DNA of 64,000 nt from contig NZ_JAIXPP010000033.1 in assembly GCF_027486195.1 (NCBI RefSeq), forward strand, positions 1 through 64,000, written 5' to 3'. The stretch's first letter is position 1. Each line of letters starts with the position of its first letter. A program made the translations under genes and the position numbers. This document shows, one piece after another, positions 36,101-45,653 of this stretch. Source of the stretch: Novosphingobium sp. (GTDB lineage Bacteria; Pseudomonadota; Alphaproteobacteria; Sphingomonadales; Sphingomonadaceae). The notes below the pieces were generated by a model. That model saw only the letters and a list, made by a program, of their open reading frames with translations. It searched no databases and had not been told where the DNA came from.

Positions 36101-38976
36101 GCAAAGCCCTTGTAGGCATCATCTGCAAACTGCTGCCGGACCTGCCAGCGCCAACGAGCTGGAGCATCGCCATCGGAGTCGAGGCCGTTGGGGGCCTTCA
36201 ACTCCCGCCGTTCCAAGAAACGCTCACCGGTCGTGTCGCCAAGCACGGCAGCGACTTTGGACCAGTCCTCATAGAAATACTCGGCGAGGAGCGGGATAAC
36301 CTTGTGCCGCATGCACTCATCGACGTCCGACCGGGTCGCACACCCCATGAAATAGGCGTGCCCGATCTGGTGTTCGCGGTCGAACAGGTACTCGATGCGC
36401 TCGTTTAGAGAGGCAAGGAGATTTCTGAGCGCAATGCCATCGACATCCTCAGGCAGCGCCTCGGTGTCGGGCATGAGCTCGCGGAATGTGAAGCGCCGGC
36501 GCAGAGCGGTGTCCAGCAAGGCGATGGAGCGATCCGCCGTATTCATCGTGCCGATAATGTGGAGGTTCGACGGAACTCCGAAAATCTCACCCGAGTAGGG
36601 CAATTTCACGCGAAGCTCGTTCTCTTCCCCGATCCGCTTGTCCGGTTCCAGCAAGGTGATGAGTTCGCCGAAAACCTTGGAAATATTCGCGCGGTTGATC
36701 TCGTCGATGATGAGCACGTAGGGCTCGGGTACGCCCGTAGTGGCGACCGCATCCCCACCCGAAGTGACGATCTGCTCCAGCGCGTCCCAGTCGATGTAGC
36801 GATTGTTCAGCTGATAGACGGAAACCTGGCTGAAGGTCTTCCCGTAGATGCGTTCGCGCGGGAGGCTTTCATCAGAGTGCCACAGCCATTTGACCGAGCG
36901 GCGATGATTGTACTCACCGTTGGGACCGGGCACGAAACGATAGCCCCCGGTGACCTCGCCAATCGCTCGGAACTTCCGGTTGCCGTCAGACACGACGACC
37001 AGCGAGCCGACTTCCATGTTGATTCTGAAGGCGTACATTTGGGACATGTTGGGGTCATTGCCGGTCGCCTCGGGGTGATCCTCGCGCCACCGTTCCTTGA
37101 TCGCCTCCCACTTGTCGAAGCGCGGATCTGACCAATCGACGTCGCCGCCATATCCTAGGACAATGTACCCATCGCGGATTGCATCCTGGAAGATCGCGTC
37201 ATCTTCAGCCGACCAGCTTCGTCCGAGCGACATCTTGAAAATCTTCTGGCTACGATCGAGCAGCGGCTTCCCAGCGTCGACCGCATGGCCACGGTTTTCG
37301 GAAGCAAGGTTGGCAATCTGCTTGAAGATGCCATCGTGCGGCTTCAGGCTGAACCCTCCACTGGCCGGGCCATCGTCGCTCTCCTCGCCCGTGACGGGCC
37401 TCAGCCCCTCGACGAACTCTTCGTACGAGAAGGACTGGTGGAACGTGACAAAGCCAATGCGCCCCTTGCGATGTAGGGACTGATAGACGTCCATCAGCTC
37501 CTTGCGGCCAAGCTTCGTCGATCCTGGGCCATTACAAATTTCGACGGTCTCGGCCGCCGTTGCATAGGTCTTTCCCGTTCCCGGAGGCCCGTAGAGGATC
37601 AGGTTGGTTGCAGTCGGCATGGAGGGTCTCATTTCTGAAATTGCTTGTGTTGAATCGGCAGGTTGGTCTTCCTGGCTCACGACCCAGAGGAAGCTCTGGA
37701 CGTCCCACAGGTCTCTGGGCTGCCATCCCCATCCGACCATTTCCTCGTAAAGCTTGTGCCCGAAGCGGAGCACTTCGGCGTATTCTTCGGCTGAGAGCGG
37801 GCTCCAGCCAAACAGCGGCTTGTGAACCAAAGCCTTGTAGGCCTTCGAGAGCGGGTCGGTGTTGATGCCCAAAGCCTCGCCCGGTCGAACCAGAGCCAAG
37901 AACATCGACGGGATATTGCGGCTTTCCGAGTAGGGCTTGCTCTTCTCCTGTCCCTCCAGGAGGACGGGCCAGATCGCATCGACCATTTGCTTGGCCGCCT
38001 CCGGCGGGTCATCGCTCGAGCGGGCCAGGTGGGCCGCTGCCTGTTCAAGAACATTCGGATGCTGCTGGCGAATGGCAGCCAGACGGTTGTTGGTCCGCCA
38101 ACCGGGAAGATCGATGCCCGTCAGGATGTCGAACAAGGCGCCGCCCAGCGCCTCGGGTGCCAGCGGTGGCTCGGATTGCATGAGCGCCGCAACCTTGGCG
38201 ACGGCCTCGCGCTTGTAGTTGATGACATCGCTGAAGACCTGCGAGGTCGAGCCGGCAAATCCTTCCGGTTCAAAATCGGGATAGGTCCTCAGGAAGCGAG
38301 CCTTGAGGTCCGCAAGCACGGCGGCATCAAGGATCAGCTCGTCACCGTGGATCGACCCTTTTGCAGGAATTCCGAGAGCCTTGGCGATCTCAGGGGCGAT
38401 CTCATAGGAAGTCAGCTTCTGTTTGCCGTATCCCAGATAGGGCCGCCGGCCGTTGTTGGACCGCAGCACCCGTACCAGACGCTGCTCCTTGAACAGCGCC
38501 CGAGCCACCGCCAGGACATCGTCGGTTTCAATGGCATCTTCGGTCTTGTTCGAGGCGCCCATGATCCGGAAAGCTTTGACCCCCGACTGCCGGTTGGTTT
38601 GGCGAATAGGCCAGTGAACCGTTCTGGAATCGTCAAAAAGTGCGATCCGCTTCTCGGCATCGACACTGTCAAACCCTTCTCCCGCAGTCCCTGATCGGAA
38701 CTGGATGTAGTAATTCAGCGTCGAGCGGTAGTGCGAGAGGTTCGCATAGAGATTGCCATCAATCGGAAAGCGAGCCGGGTTTTCCCGGCCGGCACGCTCA
38801 TCGGCCTTCGAATAGGAAAGTTGGGCCTTGATGCCTTCGAGGCCATCGGCGTCATAGGCTTCGTCGAGATCGCCATAGTGCGCCTCAAGACGCTTCGCGT
38901 CTTGCGCCTGGGTGTTTTGCGTAGACAAGGAATGACCTTGATCCACCATCCACTTTCGAAATTCAGATTCTTGCAT
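36097..38976 (-). CDS. mcrB: McrB-family AAA+ motor with an inserted PUA/EVE-like segment
   Basis: 959 aa, about twice E. coli McrB. A long N-terminal region (1-450) is unassigned. The AAA+ domain has Walker A 463-470 (GPPGTGKT), the usual FHQSFSYEEFVEGLRPV, Walker B 755-759 (LIIDE) and MNTADR 811-816. Between them, residues about 575-735 form an extra domain (DGYIVLGYGGDVDW, YAFRINMEVGSLVVVSDGNRKFRAIGEVTGGYRF) that looks like a PUA/EVE-type modified-base reader. It presumably recognises modified DNA and drives McrC. The N-terminal region could add another specificity module. Confidence 0.88.
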   Translation of the reverse strand: MQESEFRKWMVDQGHSLSTQNTQAQDAKRLEAHYGDLDEAYDADGLEGIKAQLSYSKADERAGRENPARFPIDGNLYANLSHYRSTLNYYIQFRSGTAGEGFDSVDAEKRIALFDDSRTVHWPIRQTNRQSGVKAFRIMGASNKTEDAIETDDVLAVARALFKEQRLVRVLRSNNGRRPYLGYGKQKLTSYEIAPEIAKALGIPAKGSIHGDELILDAAVLADLKARFLRTYPDFEPEGFAGSTSQVFSDVINYKREAVAKVAALMQSEPPLAPEALGGALFDILTGIDLPGWRTNNRLAAIRQQHPNVLEQAAAHLARSSDDPPEAAKQMVDAIWPVLLEGQEKSKPYSESRNIPSMFLALVRPGEALGINTDPLSKAYKALVHKPLFGWSPLSAEEYAEVLRFGHKLYEEMVGWGWQPRDLWDVQSFLWVVSQEDQPADSTQAISEMRPSMPTATNLILYGPPGTGKTYATAAETVEICNGPGSTKLGRKELMDVYQSLHRKGRIGFVTFHQSFSYEEFVEGLRPVTGEESDDGPASGGFSLKPHDGIFKQIANLASENRGHAVDAGKPLLDRSQKIFKMSLGRSWSAEDDAIFQDAIRDGYIVLGYGGDVDWSDPRFDKWEAIKERWREDHPEATGNDPNMSQMYAFRINMEVGSLVVVSDGNRKFRAIGEVTGGYRFVPGPNGEYNHRRSVKWLWHSDESLPRERIYGKTFSQVSVYQLNNRYIDWDALEQIVTSGGDAVATTGVPEPYVLIIDEINRANISKVFGELITLLEPDKRIGEENELRVKLPYSGEIFGVPSNLHIIGTMNTADRSIALLDTALRRRFTFRELMPDTEALPEDVDGIALRNLLASLNERIEYLFDREHQIGHAYFMGCATRSDVDECMRHKVIPLLAEYFYEDWSKVAAVLGDTTGERFLERRELKAPNGLDSDGDAPARWRWQVRQQFADDAYKGFA

Positions 38977-39024
38977 TAGTGCTTTCTCAAAACGCTTTGA
39001 ATGGATGAGACCAAGGGTTGCAGT

Positions 39025-40512
39025 CTATTTTGTATCTGTGAGGTGGCGAACCACTTCGACCATGGCGAATGTGTCTTTTGCACAGTAAGTTCTGAGCGAT
39101 TGCGCTATTTCAGCCACCCGGGCCTCGGTAGTGACCGGCGAAATTGCCTCGAGGTAGGCAAGCTGCGCCGCGGAACCATCCGCGACATCCAGCGCGGCGT
39201 AGTCGCCGCTATTGCTGATGGTCGGCAGAACGGCCTTGATGGACCAGCTGCCGCCCTGATCACGGTGGTACCAGTGCTCTCGGGTCACCGGCAGCAAATC
39301 GACGATGCGCGCCGCGATCGCCTTGAGATCCTCGGCCAGATCCGAAAACCGCTCCGCCAGCCGGAGGATGCATGTCCGCTCAAAGGCTGCGTTGTACGCG
39401 ATGACCCTTCCTTCCTGGGGGATTTGGGCCACGAGAGCCTCTGCGCAGCTGCGGCGAGGATCTTGGCCATCTAGGCTCAAGAACTCCCGATGAGTAATCT
39501 GCCCTGCGCGATCCTCGATGTGCGCTGAAAACTGAAAGGGGACTTGCTCCCAAGGCTTGGTTCCAAGCCAGCGAGGCAAGGCAAAGGCGATGGTCTCGAA
39601 ATCGAGGTAGGTCCGAGGATATGCCCAATCGCCGATGATCCGCCGCGCTCCATCCACGTCGTGGTAGGGGATGCCCGACAAGGTCGCTTCATGAATGCGC
39701 GCGTGGACGGCATTGGTGAAACTGCCAGGTGGGACATCCTCAAGCTCGAAAATGCCGTGCTCGGCCCACTTGGCGGCAAGTTGCCGGCCCGTTCGGGGCA
39801 GCGAGGAAACCGGATACCGCACCGGTTCCAGATCGCGCGAGCAATAGGCCACAAATTCGCATGGGAACGGATCATGGCAATGATTACCAGGATCGCGAGC
39901 GGGCTCTTCCGAGGCAAGTACCGATCGCATTTCAGCGACCAGCTTCGGGCGCTTGAGTGCCAGTGGCTTAGCATCCTCCAGAGATGGCGTATCCACGAAT
40001 GCGCCATGGTAGTTTCCTTCCTCGGTCAGGAAGAACTGGTTGTTGAGATGCCGGATGGCGGCCGAACTCACTTGGACGCCGGCCTCACGCAGCACCCAGA
40101 GCTGGGTTGCCAGATCGGCGACATGATAGTCCTTGCGGCTCGTCGAACTCTTCACTTCGGCAACGTGCCAGCCCCCAAGGCCATCGGGTTCCATGATATC
40201 TACCCGAACGAGCACGCCATCGTGGACAAAGGTGGCCTCGAACAGCGGCTCGTGGGCCGATGCGGATGTGAGCTCCTGGGTGCGCTGAAGCGCAGCTGCA
40301 AGGTCCGGCTCGGCCTCTATCATAATGCCGCCGGTACATAGCGCGCAGGCCGTGTCCCCGACTTCATGACCAGCAGCGAAGCGCGCCTCAGCACCGGCAT
40401 CAAGCTCTGCCAGTTCAGCGCGGTGCGTCTGCAGCCACAAGCGCTTCGGGCACTGCTCGAAGGAAGTGATCTTTGATTTGGAAAGGCCGAACTGCCGGCT
40501 GCCAGAATTCAT
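39025..40512 (-). CDS. DUF2779 protein: Cas4-like nuclease plus DEDD exonuclease-like domain
   Basis: 495 aa. The N-terminal half is Cas4/RecB-like: LSKSKITSFEQCPKRLWLQTH, D105, HVAE119-V-K121, with C21 and C212, C218, C224 positioned for an iron-sulfur cluster. The C-terminal DUF2779 starts with the RNase H-like motif TYLDFETIAF (D304, E306), then VIAYNAAFERTCI and DLLPVTREHWYH. Both nuclease centres appear complete. It leads the operon with mcrB (48-base gap). The shared operator at 40569 sits 57 bases before its start. Confidence 0.85.
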   Translation of the reverse strand: MNSGSRQFGLSKSKITSFEQCPKRLWLQTHRAELAELDAGAEARFAAGHEVGDTACALCTGGIMIEAEPDLAAALQRTQELTSASAHEPLFEATFVHDGVLVRVDIMEPDGLGGWHVAEVKSSTSRKDYHVADLATQLWVLREAGVQVSSAAIRHLNNQFFLTEEGNYHGAFVDTPSLEDAKPLALKRPKLVAEMRSVLASEEPARDPGNHCHDPFPCEFVAYCSRDLEPVRYPVSSLPRTGRQLAAKWAEHGIFELEDVPPGSFTNAVHARIHEATLSGIPYHDVDGARRIIGDWAYPRTYLDFETIAFALPRWLGTKPWEQVPFQFSAHIEDRAGQITHREFLSLDGQDPRRSCAEALVAQIPQEGRVIAYNAAFERTCILRLAERFSDLAEDLKAIAARIVDLLPVTREHWYHRDQGGSWSIKAVLPTISNSGDYAALDVADGSAAQLAYLEAISPVTTEARVAEIAQSLRTYCAKDTFAMVEVVRHLTDTK

Positions 40513-40568
40513 TGAACTACGTCATGCCCCCTCATTCCCCAATGCACAGCCTCTCTAACACCGTGGGA

Positions 40569-40583
40569 TGACAAAATCTGTCA
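40569..40583. promoter_or_regulatory. Operator ahead of the DUF2779-mcrBC operon (WYL-type candidate)
   Basis: TGACA-AAATC-TGTCA, an inverted repeat 57 bases upstream of the DUF2779 start and just past the stop of the Hsp70-like gene. On the minus strand the extended site GGTGACAGATTTTGTCAT matches GGTGACAGAAACTGTCAT in the WYL promoter at 45967 in 15 of 18 bases. Confidence 0.6.
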
Positions 40584-40590
40584 CCTTGGG

Positions 40591-42477
40591 TCACACGTCA
40601 TCCTTCGAGATGAAAGAGATTGGGGCGCTCTGCTGGTCATTGATCAGCGGTATCTCCGACGGACGGCGCAGTTCGAGCTGCTCGGGAATATCCGAGGTAA
40701 GGCCATAGGCCAGGAGCAGTCGGGAGGTATCGCACTTGATGCTTGTCATCTGTGCCGGGGGGCTCGGATGCATGAGCTTTAGATCGCCGAGTGTGGGGTG
40801 CACCCGAGCAATAAGCTCCTTGTGCACCGCAGTCTTGCAACCGCCACCGATTGCCATGAGCTGGACAGGATTACGGCGCAAGGTGGCATCGAAATTGCGC
40901 GGAGCAACGCGGGGATGCCGCGCATAATTGAACACCTGATCGTATTGCTCGATGCACGCCCGCCGAAACAGATCATCCGGGAAGCCGTCGCTTCGCGCGG
41001 CTTCAAGAGCTGCAGCGCCGAGTAGGTTCACCTCAGCAGCGAAGGCCGCGACACGCTCTCGATTGACGAGGTTGAATGCTACGACATCAAGCGTCGATGC
41101 CCCAACGTCGATGAGGATATGGGCGCCGTCCCTTGCAAACGGCTCATTGGCGTAGCCGGAGATAGCTGCGGTGAGCTCTGGCACGAGGTCAAAACCCGCC
41201 GGCAGATCGTGCGTTGAGGCCTGATAGCACTCTCGAACCTTGCTGTGGGTGAGGCAGGTCGCATGAGGCATCAACGTCCGCGCAGCGCTCACAATGTGCC
41301 TGAAATCCCGGTAGGTTTTGGTGTCGTCCTGGGCTGCGACTGGAATTCCGATGTTGATAGCCAGGAAGTTCCTGGCTGCGTCTCCCCCCAACGGCAAGGT
41401 CTTCCCATACCAGCCAAGGCAATGGGCCAGCTGAAGCGCAAGGAAAGCTGCGGCAGCTTCGTTTCGGGTAACCGCTAAGTCAGGCAGAATGCGCTTGCCG
41501 CCGCCACCGGCCAGAATGCCTGCCTTGAAGCCTTCCAGCGCCACCTTGCCTTTACCGGGCAGCAGGGAGAAATCTTCGGTGTCGGGCGAAAACCAGATCA
41601 CGCTCTGCCACAAATAGGGATGCCGGTTCGATTGCAGCAGATTCGGTGCGGGCCGTGCGGCGGTCGGATTGCCCGCCCGGTAAGGCTGGCGAACGGCGAG
41701 CTTGATTGAACTCGTCCCGAAGTCGCAGCCTATGATGTACCCTGAGTGGTCAGGCTCCGGCTTTGCCCGAATGACTTCGGAACCGAACGCGATGCACTCT
41801 TCGACGCCCGTACGAACCCAAGGGAGAGCGCGCTGCGGGCGTGCTTCGATCGGAGGCGGCGCCTCACCAAACAACACCCGAATTCGCTCAAGGAGCTGTT
41901 TGGTCGTTGGCGGTGGTGGAGGTGGAGGTGGAGGTGGAGGGGCTACCGGAACAGCGGACGTCGTTGTGACTGCCTGCGGGACCGGTTTTAGCTTGGCGAC
42001 GATGAGATTGGGCAGGTGAGGCAGTCGCGCCTTGTCGATAGCTGCCTTCTTGCCACTGATGGCCTCAACCTTTGGCGGGGGCGAAGCGGCGGGCGGGCTC
42101 TGCTTGGCGATGAGCAGGGAAGGTTCGGGTTTCTTGCGTTCTTCGAGGGGCCGCTTGGGTAGCAAACCGGCCTTGATTTGATGCGGGAGGGGTGCCGCCG
42201 TCTCGACCGGAACGACCTTGGATCGTCCGCGACCGGTCGGCTGAACTTCAAACTCCTGGCGCTTGGCCTTGATTGGCGCACTCGCAGCCTGCTCTTCGGC
42301 TTTCTTCACCATGGCCGCTCCAACATCCGCAAATCCATTTGAATGCGAGAGGTCAGGCTTTGCGGGAGGAGCTTGATGCCGGTGCTGGGCAGAGCCGGGC
42401 GTGCTTTTCAACTTCTTGAAAGCCTCGGCCGCGTCGGCAAATGAGCCGAATGACTGACCTTTCTTTCCCATGCTCAC
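40591..42477 (-). CDS. Hsp70/actin-fold ATPase with proline-rich N-terminal tail
   Basis: 628 aa. Residues 1-240 are low-complexity, rich in K, P and A, with a run of 11 prolines at 180-190. The actin-like ATPase then shows phosphate-1 (GCDFGTSS, 250-257), phosphate-2 (IDVGASTLD, about 456-464) and the adenosine motif (AIGGGC, about 542-547). No Hsp70 substrate-binding domain follows, so it is an Hsp70-like switch and not a chaperone of the DnaK kind. It overlaps the SNF2 gene by four bases, so the two probably act together; the role is unknown. Confidence 0.8.
   Translation of the reverse strand: MSMGKKGQSFGSFADAAEAFKKLKSTPGSAQHRHQAPPAKPDLSHSNGFADVGAAMVKKAEEQAASAPIKAKRQEFEVQPTGRGRSKVVPVETAAPLPHQIKAGLLPKRPLEERKKPEPSLLIAKQSPPAASPPPKVEAISGKKAAIDKARLPHLPNLIVAKLKPVPQAVTTTSAVPVAPPPPPPPPPPPTTKQLLERIRVLFGEAPPPIEARPQRALPWVRTGVEECIAFGSEVIRAKPEPDHSGYIIGCDFGTSSIKLAVRQPYRAGNPTAARPAPNLLQSNRHPYLWQSVIWFSPDTEDFSLLPGKGKVALEGFKAGILAGGGGKRILPDLAVTRNEAAAAFLALQLAHCLGWYGKTLPLGGDAARNFLAINIGIPVAAQDDTKTYRDFRHIVSAARTLMPHATCLTHSKVRECYQASTHDLPAGFDLVPELTAAISGYANEPFARDGAHILIDVGASTLDVVAFNLVNRERVAAFAAEVNLLGAAALEAARSDGFPDDLFRRACIEQYDQVFNYARHPRVAPRNFDATLRRNPVQLMAIGGGCKTAVHKELIARVHPTLGDLKLMHPSPPAQMTSIKCDTSRLLLAYGLTSDIPEQLELRRPSEIPLINDQQSAPISFISKDDV
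41908..41942. repeat. GGTGGA hexanucleotide repeat in the Hsp70-like gene
   Basis: Four tandem GGTGGA units encode the proline run on the other strand. Six-base units keep the reading frame, so slippage would change the length of the proline linker without breaking the gene. Confidence 0.7.
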
Positions 42478-45400
42478 CGCCCCCCAACTACTATGAGCGC
42501 AATGCCTGCGAGGATGGGCTCCTCGAACGTCAGTCGCCTTTCTCGCTCGGCGATCTCGTCCAATTTGACGTCCATTCGTGCGAGGAACTTGTTGAGCTTG
42601 CCTTGCTCAAGAAGAGCAATGCGCATGCGTCCATCGCCGCCAGTCAGCCGCAGATCCCGAATCCTGCTCTCGGCTTCGCGGCGCCTGCGCTCTTTGTGTT
42701 CGACAATCAGCGCGCGCTGCGTCTCGACGCGGTCATAGTGATCGGCGGCAGTCGCCTGCTGAAAGTCGTCCCACATGGCCTCGAGCGACGGCAGAAGCCT
42801 ATCCGAGATCACCGCGCTGGCTGAATCGCGCTCGGCCGCATCGAGGCTATGCAAACGCGGCGCGGCGGCGAGCGCCTCCATTAGCAGGCGTTCTGCGTCG
42901 TCTTCGGCGACAATGCTTTGTGTCGACAGGTTCACGCCCAGAAAGCTCAAACGATCAATCGGCAAGAGCCCGTCAATCGACCAGCGCTGGACAGCTACAG
43001 CATAGGAGCCCGCCTTGAACTTCGATCCGGCAGGCTTTGGAATATGGAACGCAGTGGCCGGGCGCGGAGCCATCCCTGCCTGTCGATCATCAAGGATCCG
43101 CGCGCAAAACCTCGCCAACGGGTGGGTCATCGGCACTGCTTCTAGTGCACGATAGCGCAAGGGGTCGGGATTGCTCCCGAATATGACTTTTACCCCGCTC
43201 GCAGCGTCACGGCTGAAGCGCGTGGGATAGCGGCGGATGTGTTGCGAACGGTAGCGTTCGAAGTCGGCTTGGCCTCTCGGTGACAAGCGGATGTCGTAGG
43301 CGTTGATGTCGAGGTTCGCGATCGGCTCAATCCGTGTGCCGGGATAGCTGTGCGTCAAGACAGCCGACACATAGTCCCGCAGATCATCGCCGGTCAGGCG
43401 CTTGTAGGGAGCTTGAGCATCCTTGATCTTCTGAAGGATGCTGTCGCCATGGGCCACGAGACCGGGCGCTTCGCGTTCAAGTTCGTCGCTCTCGCGTTTA
43501 CGCTGTTCGGCAGCCTGAGTGGCACGATCGAGCTCTGCAGCCCGCCGGTCGGGGCTGAGCTCCGGATCGGTGAGCACCAGTTCGATGTCCCGGATGATGT
43601 CGCCCAGGATCGGCTCGAAGTCGCCAAGGGCTTCACGAATGATGCCCAAGCGCTCGTAGAGCCGATTGTACACCTGCTCCTCGATTGTATCGGCGGCGAT
43701 CAGATTGATGATCTCGATCGACGGGGACCGCTGGCCGATACGATCAATACGACCGATGCGCTGCTCGACCTTCATCGGGTTCCAGGGGAGATCCCAGTTG
43801 AAAAGGATGCGGCAGAATTGAAGGTCGAGGCCTTCACCGCCGACCTCGGAAGTCAGCAGGATGGTCCCGCCGGGTGAATCGGCAAAGCGCGCGATCGTGG
43901 CCTGGCGATCATCCTTGATCCCGCCGTGCAGTTCCATCACGCCAAAACCAGCGGCTTGGAGGCGACGAGCGAGGTAGGAGATTGTCCGGCGGAAGCTGGA
44001 GAAGACGATGATGCGTTGATCACCGTCTGCCTCACGGACACGGCCGAGCCATTCGACCAATCGCGCAAATTTGGTGTCGGAGGCTTCAAGCCCCTTGAGG
44101 GTGGCGGGATCGTCGCAAATCTCGCCGAGCGCCTGGATCAGGGGGCCAGGAACTTTCGCCGGTGGGCGGTCATCCTCTTCCTCATCGAGATCGAGTGAGC
44201 CGCTGCGCTCGCCCCAATGGCGATAGGCTGAAGGCAAGCTCGAAGCCAGAAAGCGCTGGGTTTGGGCGAGCAGAAACCGCTCGTTGATGTCGTGGGTGTA
44301 GGCATATTCCTCAATCCGTTGCGTCGCGGCATCGTAGAAGTCACGCTCGGTATCGGACATTTCCCAGCGCGGCGCCTGGGGACGGCGCTCCACGCGAAAC
44401 TCCGCGACATCACGCCGGCGCGTGCGGTTGATAAGCGAGCCCAGCAGCGACATTTCTTCGATGCGGGCTGCCACTGCCACCCGATTGGCCGGCGTATCCT
44501 CCATTCCCTGCGCGAGTTCATGGCGCAGGCGCTTGAGGCGGCCCCCAGTCTTGAGCACTTGGCCTTCCGGCAGCTCATCCACCAATGTGATGAGGTCACC
44601 CATCGATGTTCGCGGATCGCGCGCCGCTTCCCAGGCTGCGATCATCGGAGCGTTCTCGGCCTGCAAGACGTCGAAAAGCCACTCGCGCTCGAACGTTTCC
44701 GGATCGATCAGCTTGAGGATCGCGCGAAGGTCGTTTGCCCGCAGATTGATCGGCGTGGCCGACAGAAAGACGGAGTAGTCGGACGCCTCGCTCACCATCT
44801 GCCCGAGTTTGTGATTGAGCGTCTCGGTGTTCCGGAGGTGATGCGCCTCGTCGAACACAGCGAGGTCGAACAGCTCTTCCTCAGCATCGGCCATGTAGCG
44901 TGCGAGCTCTGCTCGCGGCCCCTTGGCGGGTTCATCGGGATTGTTCCAGTTTTTGGGTGGCCGGATTGCCGAGATCGAGACGATCGCAGCGAAACCCTCA
45001 CGCCGGACCTGGTCGTCCTTGATCCGGTCCAACAGGTCAGCCGCATCGCAGATGCGGGCGTCGACATTGAATTTCGAGCGGAGCTCTTCTCGCCACTTTT
45101 CCGTGAGCGGCTTGGGGCAGACGATAAGCAACCTGCGGCTATCAAATCTTGCGACCAGCTCGGTCCAGATAAGGCCAGCCTCGATGGTCTTACCAAGGCC
45201 CACCTCGTCGGCGATCAGCACGCCGCGGGACGGCGAATTGAGAAGTTTCAGGACGGGCTTGAACTGGTAGGCATGGAATTCGGTGTTGGTCGCGCCGATG
45301 CTGTAGATGATGTCAGCGAGCTTGCCGGTCATGCGCATGTGCGTCAGCGCTCGCCGCAGGTCGTCGGGCCCGGAGAGCTTGCCGGTTGTAAAATCGGTCA

Positions 45401-45653
45401 AAGCATCGGCAGTCTCGGGCACTTCCTCGAGCTCGATCAGCGGCACCGTTCGCCGGCCAGCAGGCAATTCGATCTCGATGAAGGTGCGTCCAGCTCTCTC
45501 CAATAGGGGCTTCGCTGTGATCACGCCGATGGACGACGGGTCACCTTTGAGCCGAACGCGGGTACCAGGTTCCAAAGTATTCCCCCAAGCTAGGAGTGGC
45601 AAATCTGTTCGAAGCGCACCTTGGCGGTCAAGTCTGACTGCCCAGTAAACCAT
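42474..45653 (-). CDS. SNF2/RapA-like DNA translocase
   Basis: 1059 aa. The N-terminal domain has an SH3-like RLKGDPSSIGVI. The SNF2 motor shows DEVGLGKT (149-156), FDEAHHL, LSATPINLRANDL, then in the second lobe IIVFSSFRRTISYLARRL, TSEVGGEGLDLQF and EQRIGRIDRIGQ. The C-terminal 350 residues are helical and unassigned. It is a RapA/HepA-type remodeller expected to move on duplex DNA or displace bound protein. It shares one base with the DUF4258 gene and four with the Hsp70-like gene. Confidence 0.9.
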   Translation of the reverse strand: MVYWAVRLDRQGALRTDLPLLAWGNTLEPGTRVRLKGDPSSIGVITAKPLLERAGRTFIEIELPAGRRTVPLIELEEVPETADALTDFTTGKLSGPDDLRRALTHMRMTGKLADIIYSIGATNTEFHAYQFKPVLKLLNSPSRGVLIADEVGLGKTIEAGLIWTELVARFDSRRLLIVCPKPLTEKWREELRSKFNVDARICDAADLLDRIKDDQVRREGFAAIVSISAIRPPKNWNNPDEPAKGPRAELARYMADAEEELFDLAVFDEAHHLRNTETLNHKLGQMVSEASDYSVFLSATPINLRANDLRAILKLIDPETFEREWLFDVLQAENAPMIAAWEAARDPRTSMGDLITLVDELPEGQVLKTGGRLKRLRHELAQGMEDTPANRVAVAARIEEMSLLGSLINRTRRRDVAEFRVERRPQAPRWEMSDTERDFYDAATQRIEEYAYTHDINERFLLAQTQRFLASSLPSAYRHWGERSGSLDLDEEEDDRPPAKVPGPLIQALGEICDDPATLKGLEASDTKFARLVEWLGRVREADGDQRIIVFSSFRRTISYLARRLQAAGFGVMELHGGIKDDRQATIARFADSPGGTILLTSEVGGEGLDLQFCRILFNWDLPWNPMKVEQRIGRIDRIGQRSPSIEIINLIAADTIEEQVYNRLYERLGIIREALGDFEPILGDIIRDIELVLTDPELSPDRRAAELDRATQAAEQRKRESDELEREAPGLVAHGDSILQKIKDAQAPYKRLTGDDLRDYVSAVLTHSYPGTRIEPIANLDINAYDIRLSPRGQADFERYRSQHIRRYPTRFSRDAASGVKVIFGSNPDPLRYRALEAVPMTHPLARFCARILDDRQAGMAPRPATAFHIPKPAGSKFKAGSYAVAVQRWSIDGLLPIDRLSFLGVNLSTQSIVAEDDAERLLMEALAAAPRLHSLDAAERDSASAVISDRLLPSLEAMWDDFQQATAADHYDRVETQRALIVEHKERRRREAESRIRDLRLTGGDGRMRIALLEQGKLNKFLARMDVKLDEIAERERRLTFEEPILAGIALIVVGGR

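Noticed and set aside
44262..45506. 414-aa open frame on the plus strand inside the SNF2 gene
   Set aside because: Antisense shadow of a well-supported SNF2 gene; no family, no ribosome site, composition mirrors the other strand.
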